Shown here: positions 34,408-44,400 of the stretch, one piece after another | Position numbering within the stretch: the stretch's first letter is position 1 | Layout: each line of letters opens with the position of its first letter | Assembly (NCBI GenBank): GCA_963784995.1 | Contig: CAWATZ010000002.1 | Location: 1,364,001 to 1,428,000 of the forward strand | Reading direction: 5' to 3' | DNA from: CAWATZ01 sp963784995 | Lineage (GTDB): Bacteria > Planctomycetota > Planctomycetia > Gemmatales > Gemmataceae | Length of the DNA: 64,000 nt | Notes under the pieces: generated by a model | What the model saw: only the letters and a program-made list of their open reading frames with translations | Database searches by the model: none | Told to the model about the DNA's origin: nothing | Program-made: the position numbers and the translations under genes

Positions 34408-36636
34408 ATGAGTTCGACGTTGCACCGCCTGCTCCCCTCCGGCATCTTGTTCCTGGTGCTGGCCGTCCCCGGCTGGGCCGACGACAAGCCGGAGCCGATT
34501 TACGAGGGCAAGAAGTTGAGCGGCTGGATCGCCCAGCTCAACAGTCCCAAGGCCGAGGAACGCGAACAGGCGGCCCAGATTCTCGGTCGCCTGTTTGAGC
34601 AAACCCGCGCCACCGTTCCGGACCTGCTCAGGATCGCGCAGCAGCGGCTGGCAACCGGCCAAATGGAGAGCCTGGGCCCCTTGCAGCAGCTGGGGCCGGG
34701 GGCCGTCCCAGCTCTGACCCGAGCCCTCTGGGATGACAATCCGCGCATCCGCGCCGTGGCCGCCTGGTCCTTCACCGGCCTGGGAATCCACGGCCGACCG
34801 GCGGCTCCTTCCTTGAAACACCTGCTCCACGATGAGATCGTCCTGTGCCGGTCTTTCGCCCTTCGAGCCCTGAATACCGTCCGGGCCCATGAGGCGGCGT
34901 CCGCAATCCTCGAAGCATTGGCTGACAGGGACGAACTGGTCCGCTCGGCGGCTCTGCACGCGCTGGGCGGACTGGAAGTGGATCCTGCACGCTACCTCCC
35001 CACCCTGAGCGAGTGGCTGACCGGCAAGGATCATCCTTCGCGGGTGCTGGCCCTGGAGCATCTGCGCTCATTGGGTCCAGCGGCGGCTGACGCCGTCCCC
35101 GCTCTTCGCGACTTGCTTCGGGACGACAATGCTGCGATCCGGTCGGCTGCGACAAAAGCCCTGGCTGCAATGGGATCCACTGCCCGGCCGGCTCTGCCGG
35201 CTCTGCTGACCCGGCTCAAGGAAAGGACCCGACCGAGCGAGCAGCTGGAAACCGCTCGCGCCCTGTGGTTGATTGGCCGATCTCCGGAGGTGGGGCCATT
35301 CCTGGAAAAACACCTCCCGGATCTGCGGGGCCAGTCGCGCCTGGCGGCGGCGGATTTGCTCTGGTGTGTCAACCGCAGCCCTCGGGCCCTGGATGCCCTG
35401 ACCGCGGAACTGGGTCCAGATTCCACCGCCGGCCACTTGCAGACCCTGTTTCAGGTGCGTGACGTGGTTCCGCCGCCAGTCAAGGTCCTCCCGGCCGTGC
35501 GTTCGTTGCTGAAGGATCCCAACGCCGACGTGCGCAACCTGGCGTGCCAGGTTCTGGGGCAGATGGGAAAAGAGGCGAGTCCGGCCGTGGCCGACCTGAC
35601 AGCAACGCTGAAGGACAAGGAGCCGTTTGTTCGCGGTGTCGCGGCCACGGCCCTGTGGGACGTCGCGAAGAAAAAAGAGGGGCTGGATGAGCTGGTCCGC
35701 CTGCTCAACGATGACAACCCGACCCTCCGGCGCTGGGCGGCCACCACGCTCGGTCTGCGCGGGCCAGAGGCGCGGGAGACTGTTCCCGCGCTGGAGAAAG
35801 CGATCCGGGATCCGCATCCGGTCGTCCGAGTCGAAGCAGCCAATGCTCTCTGGACGATCACACGGAAGGAAGAAACTTGCCGGCTCCTCGCGTCCATGCT
35901 GCAAGACGGGGACGCCACGGTGCGCTCCACGGCCGCGGTCGTACTCGGTCTCCCGTCCGGGGAGGGCGCGGTCCGGGCGGTCCCGGCCCTGGTTCGTGCC
36001 CTGTGGGACGACGACTCCCGGGTGCGCTCGAACGCAGCCGAGGCGCTGGGAAGGATTGGATCCAAAGCACAGCAGGCCCTTCCCGCGCTCCTGGCCATTC
36101 TCGATGCGAAGGTCGAGGAGGACCACGTCGTCTCCGCCGCGACCGAGGCCGTTGGCTTGCTGGGCAAGGAAAGCAAGCCGGCCATGACTGCTTTGCGAAT
36201 GAAGCTCAAGCACCCGATCGGCTACGTGCGAGCCCTGGCCGCTCTGGGCCTGTCGCGGATCGAGAAAGATCCCGAAGCTCAGACTGTGGCTCGCAAGTGC
36301 CTGTCGCATCCCCACGTACGAGCCCGCATTTGTGCAGCCGAGGCGTTGTGGCACTTCAGCAAGGATCGGCAAGCGATCACCGTCCTCCGCGACGTCTTGA
36401 CCGCGGCGGAGATCAGCAACCGGGAAGCGCTCTCTGACGCGCAACTGCACGAAACGCTCTCCAACGTGCGCTTCATGGCCGTTCGCGCCCTGGGACGGAT
36501 TGGACCAGAGGCCCGCTCTGCTGTTCCCTTGCTGCTCGATCTGCTGCGAGCTGAGGATCGGCTGCTTCGAGCCGCTGTCGCCGAGGCCCTGACGAGAATT
36601 GATCCGGAAGCGGCCCGGAAAGCAGGACTCCCTTGA
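34408..36636 (+). CDS. HEAT-repeat exported protein
   Basis: The 742-residue protein has a signal peptide (LLPSGILFLVLAVPGWA) and about fifteen HEAT/PBS-lyase-type repeats of about 37 residues, for example DDNPRIRAVAAWSFTGLG, DPNADVRNLACQVLGQMG and DDDSRVRSNAAEALGRIG. Such solenoids serve as protein-binding scaffolds, and no enzyme domain is present. Exported HEAT proteins are common in planctomycetes. It is probably in an operon with the TolB-like gene. Confidence 0.85.
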   Translation: MSSTLHRLLPSGILFLVLAVPGWADDKPEPIYEGKKLSGWIAQLNSPKAEEREQAAQILGRLFEQTRATVPDLLRIAQQRLATGQMESLGPLQQLGPGAVPALTRALWDDNPRIRAVAAWSFTGLGIHGRPAAPSLKHLLHDEIVLCRSFALRALNTVRAHEAASAILEALADRDELVRSAALHALGGLEVDPARYLPTLSEWLTGKDHPSRVLALEHLRSLGPAAADAVPALRDLLRDDNAAIRSAATKALAAMGSTARPALPALLTRLKERTRPSEQLETARALWLIGRSPEVGPFLEKHLPDLRGQSRLAAADLLWCVNRSPRALDALTAELGPDSTAGHLQTLFQVRDVVPPPVKVLPAVRSLLKDPNADVRNLACQVLGQMGKEASPAVADLTATLKDKEPFVRGVAATALWDVAKKKEGLDELVRLLNDDNPTLRRWAATTLGLRGPEARETVPALEKAIRDPHPVVRVEAANALWTITRKEETCRLLASMLQDGDATVRSTAAVVLGLPSGEGAVRAVPALVRALWDDDSRVRSNAAEALGRIGSKAQQALPALLAILDAKVEEDHVVSAATEAVGLLGKESKPAMTALRMKLKHPIGYVRALAALGLSRIEKDPEAQTVARKCLSHPHVRARICAAEALWHFSKDRQAITVLRDVLTAAEISNREALSDAQLHETLSNVRFMAVRALGRIGPEARSAVPLLLDLLRAEDRLLRAAVAEALTRIDPEAARKAGLP

Positions 36637-36745
36637 CCGTCTTCGGGCTCCCACGTCGCCGGGGAGCCGGTGGGCCGCGTTAATGGCCGGCCTGGTTTGC
36701 GGTTGGTAACAAGGAACGTGGTCGAAAGCGATGAAAGGACGGACC

Positions 36746-37885
36746 ATGCTCGAACTGAATCCACAAGCCCGCCTGGCGGTCATCCGCGAAAAGGTCGAGG
36801 CCGGTCAGCGGCTGTCGTTCGACGACGGCGTCTTCCTCTGCGACCAGGCCGACCTGTTCACCCTGGGCGACCTGGCCAATCTGGTCCGCCAGCGCAAGAA
36901 CGGCAATTTCACCTACTACAACGTCAACACCCACCTCAACCCGACCAACGTCTGCGTCTATCGCTGTACCTTCTGCGCCTTCCGAGCCGACCTGAAAAGC
37001 CCAAAAGGCTACGTCATGACCGACGAGCAGGTCCTGGAGCGCGCCGCCGAGGCCGAGCGCCGGGGTGCCACCGAGCTGCACATCGTCGGCGGTCTGCACC
37101 ATCAGCTGCCCTTCGAGTGGTATCTGAACGTCATCCGCATCATCCACAAGTCCCATCCCCGGCTGCACCTGAAAGCGTACACCGCCGTTGAATGGGACTG
37201 GTTCATGCGGCTGACCGGCCGGACCATCGAGGATCTGCTGGCCGAGTTCAAGGAGGCGGGCCTGGGCAGCCTGCCGGGCGGCGGCGCGGAGATCTTCCAT
37301 CCCGAGGTGCGCGACAAGATTTGCGAACACAAGGCCGACGCCGAACAGTGGCTCGCCATCCACCGGGCCGCCCACAAACTCGGCCTGCGCTCCAACGCCA
37401 CCATGCTCTATGGCCACATCGAGCAAACCCCCCATCGCATCGACCACCTGATCCGGCTGCGCGAGCTGCAGGACGAGACAGGTGGGTTTCAGACGTTTAT
37501 CCCGCTGGCCTTCCATCCTGACAACACCAGGCTGTCTCACGTACCCAAGGCGACCGGCTTGATGGACCTCAAGACGATGGCGGTCAGCCGGCTGATGCTC
37601 GACAATTTCCCGCACGTCAAGGCCTACTGGGTGATGCTCGGCATCAAGACCGCCCAGATTGCCCTGAGCTTCGGAGCCGACGACCTGGACGGCACCGTGG
37701 TCCACGAGAAGATCTACCACGACGCCGGGTCCGATTCGCCGCAGGAGCTGACGGTTACCGAGATTCGCCGGCTGATCGAGGAGGCCGGCCGGGTCCCGGT
37801 CGAACGGGACACGCTCTACAACGAGGTGATCCGCAAAGAGGATCACTGGCAGACGGGGCGGTCGTTGCACCTGATCAGCGGGTAA
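36746..37885 (+). CDS. mqnE: Aminofutalosine synthase MqnE
   Basis: The 379-residue radical SAM enzyme has the cluster motif CVYRCTFCAF (CxxxCxxC, about residue 71). Family segments include NVNTHLNPTN, VGGLHHQLPFEWY, KAYTAVEWDWF, LPGGGAEIFHPEVRDKIC and MLYGHIEQTPHRIDHLI. MqnE joins carboxyvinyloxybenzoate to adenosine (as SAM) in the futalosine route to menaquinone. I chose the second Met (36746, after AAAGGACGG); the ATG at 36731 is possible. No other mqn genes are nearby. A strong hairpin follows the stop. Confidence 0.92.
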   Translation: MLELNPQARLAVIREKVEAGQRLSFDDGVFLCDQADLFTLGDLANLVRQRKNGNFTYYNVNTHLNPTNVCVYRCTFCAFRADLKSPKGYVMTDEQVLERAAEAERRGATELHIVGGLHHQLPFEWYLNVIRIIHKSHPRLHLKAYTAVEWDWFMRLTGRTIEDLLAEFKEAGLGSLPGGGAEIFHPEVRDKICEHKADAEQWLAIHRAAHKLGLRSNATMLYGHIEQTPHRIDHLIRLRELQDETGGFQTFIPLAFHPDNTRLSHVPKATGLMDLKTMAVSRLMLDNFPHVKAYWVMLGIKTAQIALSFGADDLDGTVVHEKIYHDAGSDSPQELTVTEIRRLIEEAGRVPVERDTLYNEVIRKEDHWQTGRSLHLISG

Positions 37886-37891
37886 GGAACG

Positions 37892-37968
37892 CGCCCGCTC
37901 CCTCCCTGATTTATCGTTTCGCGCGGACCACCTCCGCGCGAAACGATAAATCAGGGAGGGAGCGGGCG
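37892..37968. terminator. Perfect 36+36 palindrome after mqnE
   Basis: 37892-37927 is the exact reverse complement of 37933-37968 with a 5-base loop. The centre contains TTTATCGTTTCGCGCGGA. It starts 6 bases after the mqnE stop. It may terminate transcription, but its length and perfection resemble the palindromic repeats elsewhere in the window. Confidence 0.65.
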
Positions 37969-38165
37969 AACGTCCAAGTGCTGGAGAGCATGAGTTCCCG
38001 CGCGAATCCGGTGGCCAAACCTTCTTCCCTCCTGTAGAATACCCTGGAAGGCCATCCCGATCAGTTTCCCAGGCTTCGCAGGCGTACCTCACCCGCTCCC
38101 GTAATCCAATCTCTGCCAGCCTGAGCCGGATCGTGATCGTCCTCACCGGAACCAAGGAGAATGCC

Positions 38166-38474
38166 ATGCATCACTCGGTCGAGATCGAAAACATCGAAGA
38201 ACTGCGGCGGCGCGAGGGCATTGATGATTGTGAGCTTCGGGAAGAGATAGATCGGCTGCGCGAGGGCGATCACGTCAAGCTGACCATTCTGACGCCCAAT
38301 CGCTCCCCCGGCGAGACCGTCACGGTGCGGATCACCAGCATTCACGGCACCGTCTTTCGCGGCAAGCTGCTCAAGGACCCGACCGTGGCCAGCCCGGCCA
38401 ACTTGCACGCCGGCTCGCTGGTGACGTTTACCCGCGACCACATCCACTCAATCCCCAAGGTCCGGTCCAAGTAA
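38166..38474 (+). CDS. Small hypothetical protein
   Basis: The 102-residue product (MHHSVEIENIEELRRREGID) has an N-terminal helix and a C-terminal beta-rich part (VTVRITSIHGTVFRGKLL, then VTFTRDHIHSI). This recalls DUF2314-like small barrels but is not a firm match. The ATG at 38166 follows AAGGAG, so I prefer it to the earlier GTG. The gene for a methyltransferase-like protein starts 38 bases downstream. The function is unknown. Confidence 0.65.
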   Translation: MHHSVEIENIEELRRREGIDDCELREEIDRLREGDHVKLTILTPNRSPGETVTVRITSIHGTVFRGKLLKDPTVASPANLHAGSLVTFTRDHIHSIPKVRSK

Positions 38475-38512
38475 CTTCCAGTGCGGGACCTTGACAGGGA
38501 AAGGGAGCGGCG

Positions 38513-39130
38513 ATGCCCCTGAAGGATTTGCGCCGGCCGGCCGACGAGGCCCCCCTGCCGGCTGACGTGCGTGCCTTTTTGCGCGAAGCCGATCGACGCA
38601 TCGAGCGGTTCCGGCTCGACTGCCGGGTCCCCGGCTTCGTGCCCAGCGACTTTCCGCAAACCTACACCGCGTTGCGCGGCCTGACCTGCGGCGCCGCCCG
38701 CGGCAGCCTGTTTTGCGAATGGGGCAGCGGTTTTGGAGTGGTGGCCTGTCTGGCCGCCATGCTTGACTTCGACGCTTGCGGCATCGAGATCGAACGGGAA
38801 CTGGTGGAAGCCGCCCAGCAGCTGGCCGACGATTTCGGCTTGCCTGTCGAATTCATTCAGGGCAGTTTCCTCCCGGCCGGCAGCAAGGTGCGGCAGGCCG
38901 CCGGTTCGGGCTTTTCCTGGCTCAGCACGGAGGGGCAAAGCGGCTGGAGGGAGCTGGGGCTGGACCCCGCCGATTTTGACGTGATTTTCGCTTACCCCTG
39001 GCCCGATGAAGAGCATTTCATCCCGAAGCTGTTCGAGCGCCATGCCAGCGCCGGCGCCGTGCTGCTCACCTACCACGATGAGGGCTTCGTCCGGCTGCGC
39101 CGCAAGGTGGATGGACCTTCGCGGGGCTGA
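38513..39130 (+). CDS. Class I SAM-dependent methyltransferase-like protein
   Basis: The 205-residue protein has a Rossmann SAM-binding start: FCEWGSGFGVVACLAAMLDF (motif I, about residue 67), then CGIEIERELVEAAQQLADDF (motif II acidic residue), and later FDVIFAYPWPDEE (motif IV-like PWP). The target is unknown. The short N-terminal helix (VRAFLREADRRIERF) may contact it. Confidence 0.75.
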   Translation: MPLKDLRRPADEAPLPADVRAFLREADRRIERFRLDCRVPGFVPSDFPQTYTALRGLTCGAARGSLFCEWGSGFGVVACLAAMLDFDACGIEIERELVEAAQQLADDFGLPVEFIQGSFLPAGSKVRQAAGSGFSWLSTEGQSGWRELGLDPADFDVIFAYPWPDEEHFIPKLFERHASAGAVLLTYHDEGFVRLRRKVDGPSRG

Positions 39131-39247
39131 GCGGCGCTTGGCCGCGACCCCTCCGTTTGTTCTCCAACTTGACCGGCCGGCCCTTGGAGGCGATTATGTA
39201 AGCAGAGCGTCGCACTCATTCTCTCTGGTCCTGGAGGCTGCCTGTCC

Positions 39248-41084
39248 ATGCTCCACCGACTCTCTCGGATGACTTTGGCCGTCGCGCTCCTGGTCCTCAC
39301 CTCTTCTGTGGGTCGGCTCAGCGCCGACGTGCCAGAAGCGGCTCCCGGTCTGAAGGCCTTCACTCCCGAGGTCCGTACCCGGCTCGACCGGGTGGCGGCC
39401 GAGCAGGAGATGGAAACGGTCGGACAGGACACGGTCAACCTGGCCGGCAACGCCACCGCGTTCCTGCTCAGCCAGACCACCCTGCCCGCCCGTGACGAGG
39501 CCAAACTGTCCGAGGCGGAACTGCGCCCGGATCGTCAAACAGACCAGGGTGCTGCCGACGCCCGAAGCGGCCAAGCGCGTTTGGGACAGGCTCCTCAAAG
39601 AGTTGCCGGCTCATCTGAAACCGCCGGAGTTCACCTATCGGCTGACCATCCTGGACGAGCCGAAGCTCGGGGCGTTCACCCCTGGAGGCGGCCAGGTCTT
39701 TGTGACGCGCGGGATGCTGGATCGCCTGCTTCAAGACCCCCGGCGCGGCGAGCCGGCCCTGGCCCTGATGCTGGCCCGGCAACTGGGGCACGTCGGTCTG
39801 GGCCATTGCCGGCGCGGCTGGCAGCTGAAGCGCTTGCAGGAGGAGCTGCAAAAGCCCAACAAGCCGGACGTGGATCACAAGGTGCTGGCCAAGGCCCTGG
39901 AGACGTGCGTTCACCTGTCCGGGCCGCTAACGTATTTCCTCTACTCGCGGGCCCAGCATTACGAGGCGGACCTGTTCGCCTGGCAATTGTGCCGCAATTG
40001 CAAGTTTGACCTGGACAGCCCCCTGGACGCGCTGCGTTTGGTGGCCGTGGTCAACGACCCGCGCCTGCTCGATAAGGACTACCGTCCCAAAAAGGAAGCG
40101 GTGGCCTCGGTCGTGGGCTACTACCTGTCCGACGAGCCCGAGCCGCTGCGGCGGCTGAAACGGCTGTTCATGGAGCGCGACGGCATCGTCGAAAGCGAGA
40201 AGGAACATGGTCTGTTCCTGTGCCAGCCGGGCACGGGCGAGCTGACCCGCTGCGGCAGCGGCTCGATCAAGGCCGACTGCGAGCCGATCATCTTCCTGCA
40301 CGGGCTGCGCGGCGACAACGGGACGTTCAAGGACTTCATGGACTTCTTCCGCGAGGAGAAGGAGACGGCCAGCCGGCCGTTGCTGGTGTTCCGCTTTCCC
40401 AACAACGACAGCCTGGCCCGCAACGGCCTGTTCCTGGGCCGGGAATTGCTCCGCGTCGTGGCCGCTCCCGAGAAGGCGACGTTCATCTGCCACAGCGCCG
40501 GCGGGCTGATCTTCCGCTATTACGCCGAGAAGCTCCAGGGCAAGTTTGCCGGCGCCTACTTCCTGGCCACGCCGCACCTGGGCTCGGCCATGACCTCGCT
40601 CAAGTTCCTGGTGGACGTGTCCGTGTTTGCCGGCGCTCTGCGGTTGGGCCTGCCCGCGGCCATCGCGGAAACCCTGCCCGAGGGACGTGGCCAGGTCAGT
40701 TACGATCTCCAGCCGGACAGCCTGTTTCTCCGCTTCCTGGGTCACGACCCGGCCCGGGCGGCGAAATACCAGATCTTCTACGGCCGCTGTCTGCCGTTCG
40801 GCAAGGCCATCGGTTTGCGGGTCGCCTTCGTGGGCCTGAGGAAGCTGCTGCGCGAACAGGTCTTTGGCCGCTTCGAGTCGGAATGGCTGAAGGAATCCGG
40901 CCAGCGCCTGGTGGACGAGATGCAGCTGCCCGAGGAGGTTCTCAACGGCGACGGCGTGGTCACCGCTCGCAGCGCCATGCTCAAGGGGGCCGCCAAATTG
41001 ATCGAGATGGAGCTGGATCACATTGCCATCAAGCAGGATCGGCAGGTGATGCAGAAAGTCCTGGAAGCGATGCGGGCCCGGTAA
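39248..41084 (+). CDS. M48-peptidase-like/lipase fusion, exported, frameshifted
   Basis: A signal peptide (TLAVALLVLTSSVGRLSA) begins a protein of about 610 residues. The first half resembles M48 peptidases, with FTPGGGQVFVTRGMLDRLL and then ALMLARQLGHVGLGHC where active enzymes have HExxH; here the first His-Glu is Arg-Gln, so it should be inactive. The second half is an alpha/beta hydrolase related to PGAP1/lipases: PIIFLHGLRGDNGTF, then ATFICHSAGGLIFRYYAE with the Ser nucleophile, and FLATPHLGSAM. The frame changes once at a CCC run (39526-39528), with conserved sequence on both sides. It may act on lipids or lipoproteins of the cell envelope. Confidence 0.75.
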
Positions 41085-41122
41085 TCCGAAGTACAACGAA
41101 CCCACAAGGGTGACCCGTTCCC

Positions 41123-41392
41123 GTGAGTACGCAACAACCCCGCGATGGCATTCGACACCCGGGCGAACGACCGGAGCCGGCCTCCCCAGCCTCCGCCCCG
41201 AGTACGCCTGCGGCTGCGTCCACGGCTCCGAGCAAGGAGCCGCCGGCACCGCCCGCTGCCCCGCCGGCCCAGACACGCTGGACCTGGCAGCTGGTGTTCT
41301 TTCTCTGGATCACCTCGCTGGTCTTCCTGGCCCTGTACGAATTGCTCTGGGCGCTCTTCCGCTTCACCGGCGGTTCCAGCACCTCCCCTTGA
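41123..41392 (+). CDS. Small Pro/Ala-rich membrane protein
   Basis: The 89-residue product starts at a GTG. It has a long Pro/Ala/Ser-rich N-terminal tail (PEPASPASAPSTPAAASTAP) and a single C-terminal membrane helix (WQLVFFLWITSLVFLALYEL). I do not recognise it. It lies between the lipase fusion and the large exported protein, all in one direction. Confidence 0.6.
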   Translation: MSTQQPRDGIRHPGERPEPASPASAPSTPAAASTAPSKEPPAPPAAPPAQTRWTWQLVFFLWITSLVFLALYELLWALFRFTGGSSTSP

Positions 41393-41475
41393 TTCCGGCC
41401 TGCCGGGTCGCTATTCCCCTTGCCGCCGCCGCGTGCCGCGATCCGTGGCGAGCGGGCCCCTCAGGAGGACCTGTC

Positions 41476-44400
41476 ATGCGACCCCGAGTATGTGCGCTGC
41501 TTGTTCTGCTTCTGGCCCTGCCGGCCCGGCTCCCCGCGGCCGAACTGCAACATTTCGACGATGCCTCCCTCAATGCGATCCAGTTTGTCGATGGCAGGGA
41601 AGGCTGGGCCGTTGGCGACGAGGGGGTGATCTGGCATACCATCGATGGCGGCCAGATCTGGGAACGGCAGTCCACGGGCGTCAACGCCTCGCTGCGCTCG
41701 ATTGCCTTCCTGAACCTCACTTTCGGCTGGGTTGTCGGCCGGGAAGAGCTGCCTGGAGGCGGCAGCACAGGTGTCCTGCTGTGTACCGAGGATGGCTGCA
41801 AATGGCAGCGCGTCCTGGCCAATACCCTGCCGGGCTTGAACGTGGTCCGCTTTGCCAACGAGAAAGTGGGCTACCTGGCCGGTGATGGGTCGGACCATCA
41901 CCCCACGGGGACCTACTCCACCGACGACAGTGGGGCGGACTGGAAGGCCGTTCCCGGACCGCGCTGTTCCTCCTGGTACGGGGCCGCCGTCACGGAGCAG
42001 GGAACCGCGGTCCTGGCCGGCGCCTGGAACCGGATGGCCACCGCCCAGCCGAACCGCGTGCTGGTGAAAGACAGCGACGTCCTCGGCGGCCGGAGTCTGC
42101 GCGGCGTCCACTTCGTCGGCAACCGGGGCGTTGCGGTCGGCCAGGGCGGGCTGATCCTGGTCTGCGATCGTTCGTCGGGCAAGGAAGAGTGGCACCCGTT
42201 CCAGATGCCGCCGGAGTACCAGGCCAACCTGGACCTGTATGCGGTTCACGGCGTCGGCAGCCATTTCTGGGCGGTCGGCCGGCCCGGCAGCGTGGTGCTG
42301 CACAGCAAGGATAGTGGCGACCACTGGGAACTGCTGCCAACCCGGCAGTCGGTGCCGCTGAATAGCGTCTTCTTCATCAACGAGCATCAGGGCTGGGCCT
42401 GCGGCGAACTGGGCACGATCCTGGTGACCGCGGATGGCGGCAAGAGCTGGCGAGTGCAGAAGCGCGGCGGCGAGCGGGTGGCGGCCCTGCTGCTGCATGC
42501 CCGGTCGGCCGGCGTGCCGCTGGAGACGATCACCCACCTCGGGGCCCAGGACGGCTACCTGACCGCGGCCGTGCGCGTCACCGCTCCGGACAGTGCTACG
42601 TCCAGCCCGGCCCGGACCACCGAAGGGATGCGCTTTCACAGTGCCGTGCGCCAGGCGGGCGGGGTTTGCGGCGAGATGCTCTGGCAGTTCCCGCTCAGCT
42701 CGCACGTGGCACGCGGCAGCGAGAAGGACCTGCTCAAGAGCTGGAGCCAGTTCCTCGGCGAGGACAATCCGCAAGACCAGCTGCTGCGGCAGCTGGTGCT
42801 GGCCCTGCGCATCTGGCGTCCCAGCCTGGTGATTACCGATTGTCCTTCCGAGCAAGTAACCGGCTCGACTGCCGACGGTCTGCTGGTCGAGGCGATGCGG
42901 GTGGCGCTGGAGCAGGCGGGCGATCCGAAAGCCTTTCCCGAGCAGGTCAACAACCTCGGCCTGTCGCCGTGGCGGCCGACCAAGGCGTATGCTCTGGGAA
43001 CCGACGCGAAGACTGCCAGCGTCAGCCTGGACCTGACGGCTGTGAGCCCCGTGCTGGCGAGCAGCGTTCAGGAGTTTGTGGGCCCGGCCTTTTCCTTGCT
43101 GGAGGCGTACAGCACGCCGCCGGCCCAGCGGTTCTTCCGCTTTCTGCTCGGTGCCGACGGGACCGCCGAACACAAGTACCTGATGCAAGGGATCGACCTG
43201 GCTCACGGGGGTCTGGCGCGTCGGCCATTGCAGCCCGTCGCGGAGCTGACGCCGGAGCAGCAGAAGGCGATCCGGCAGCGGGCCAACCTGCGTGCGTTCT
43301 CGGAAACGCCCAGCGGCCTGGCCAAACCCGAGGCGCTGCTGGCCCAGCTGGGTCCGATGGTGGCCGACATGGACCTGGACCAGGCCGGCCGGGCCATCCA
43401 CGGCGTGGCCTTGCAGTATGCCCGGATGGGTCAGTGGGCCCTGGCCCGGGAGACGTTTCTGCTGCTGCTGGACCGCTTCCCGGCTCATCCGCTGGCCCCA
43501 GACGCCTACCGCTGGCTGCTCAAGCACAACAGCAGCAGCGAAGCGCGCCGGCGTCACGAAATGGGCCAGTTCCTGGTCATCGGCCAGCAATCCCTCGCGC
43601 CGGTTGTAGGGAACGCCCTCCGTGGCGTTCCGGGGCCAGCGGAACGCCACGGAGGGCGTTCCCTACAGGGTGAGCAGGGTCCTGCAACCTTCCAGCCGCC
43701 TCAGTTCGAGACCCGACAGGCCCAACAACTGGCCATCCTGACCAACAAGGCCGAGACCCGCCAGTGGTATCAGAGCTGCGAGCGCCTGGAGAAGGATCTG
43801 GCCGCCTTCGGTCCGCTCTTTACGCGTGACCCGGCCATCGAGTTCTGTGTGCTGTCGGCCCGGCGGAACCTGGGCGATTTCGACACGCCTCGCAAGCGCT
43901 ATGGCCAGCTGGCCGCGGCGTTGCCCGAGGGGCCCTGGAAGCGAGCCGCCCAGGCCGAACTTTGGCTGCTGAACCGGACCGGACCGCCGCCGGGCCCAGT
44001 GCTGCAATGCCCGGCGGTGCTGACCCGGCCTCACCTGGACGGCAAGCTGGACGACAGCTGCTGGCAGGCACCTCAGCCCATCAAGCTGACCGACGCCGGC
44101 GGCAAGACCGCAGAGCAGTATCCCACCGAGGTCCGGCTGGCCTGCGACCGGGAGAACCTCTACGTCGGCGTGCGCTGCTTCCACCCGCCGAACCAGTCGA
44201 AACCGCAGCGGAAGCCCCGGCTGCACGACGTGGACCTGCGCGATCAGGACCGGGTAAGCCTGGTGTTCGACCTGGACCGCGATTACTCGACCTGCTTCCA
44301 TCTCCAGGTCGATCAGCGCGGCTGTTTGCTGGAGGACTGCTGGGGCGATCGCACCTGGGACCCGCGGTGGTACGTCGGCATGCAAACCGAGTCGTGCTGC

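Noticed and set aside
41461..43650. A 729-codon minus-strand open frame
   Set aside because: It is antisense to the Ycf48-like gene, which has a signal peptide, ribosome binding site and clear repeats.
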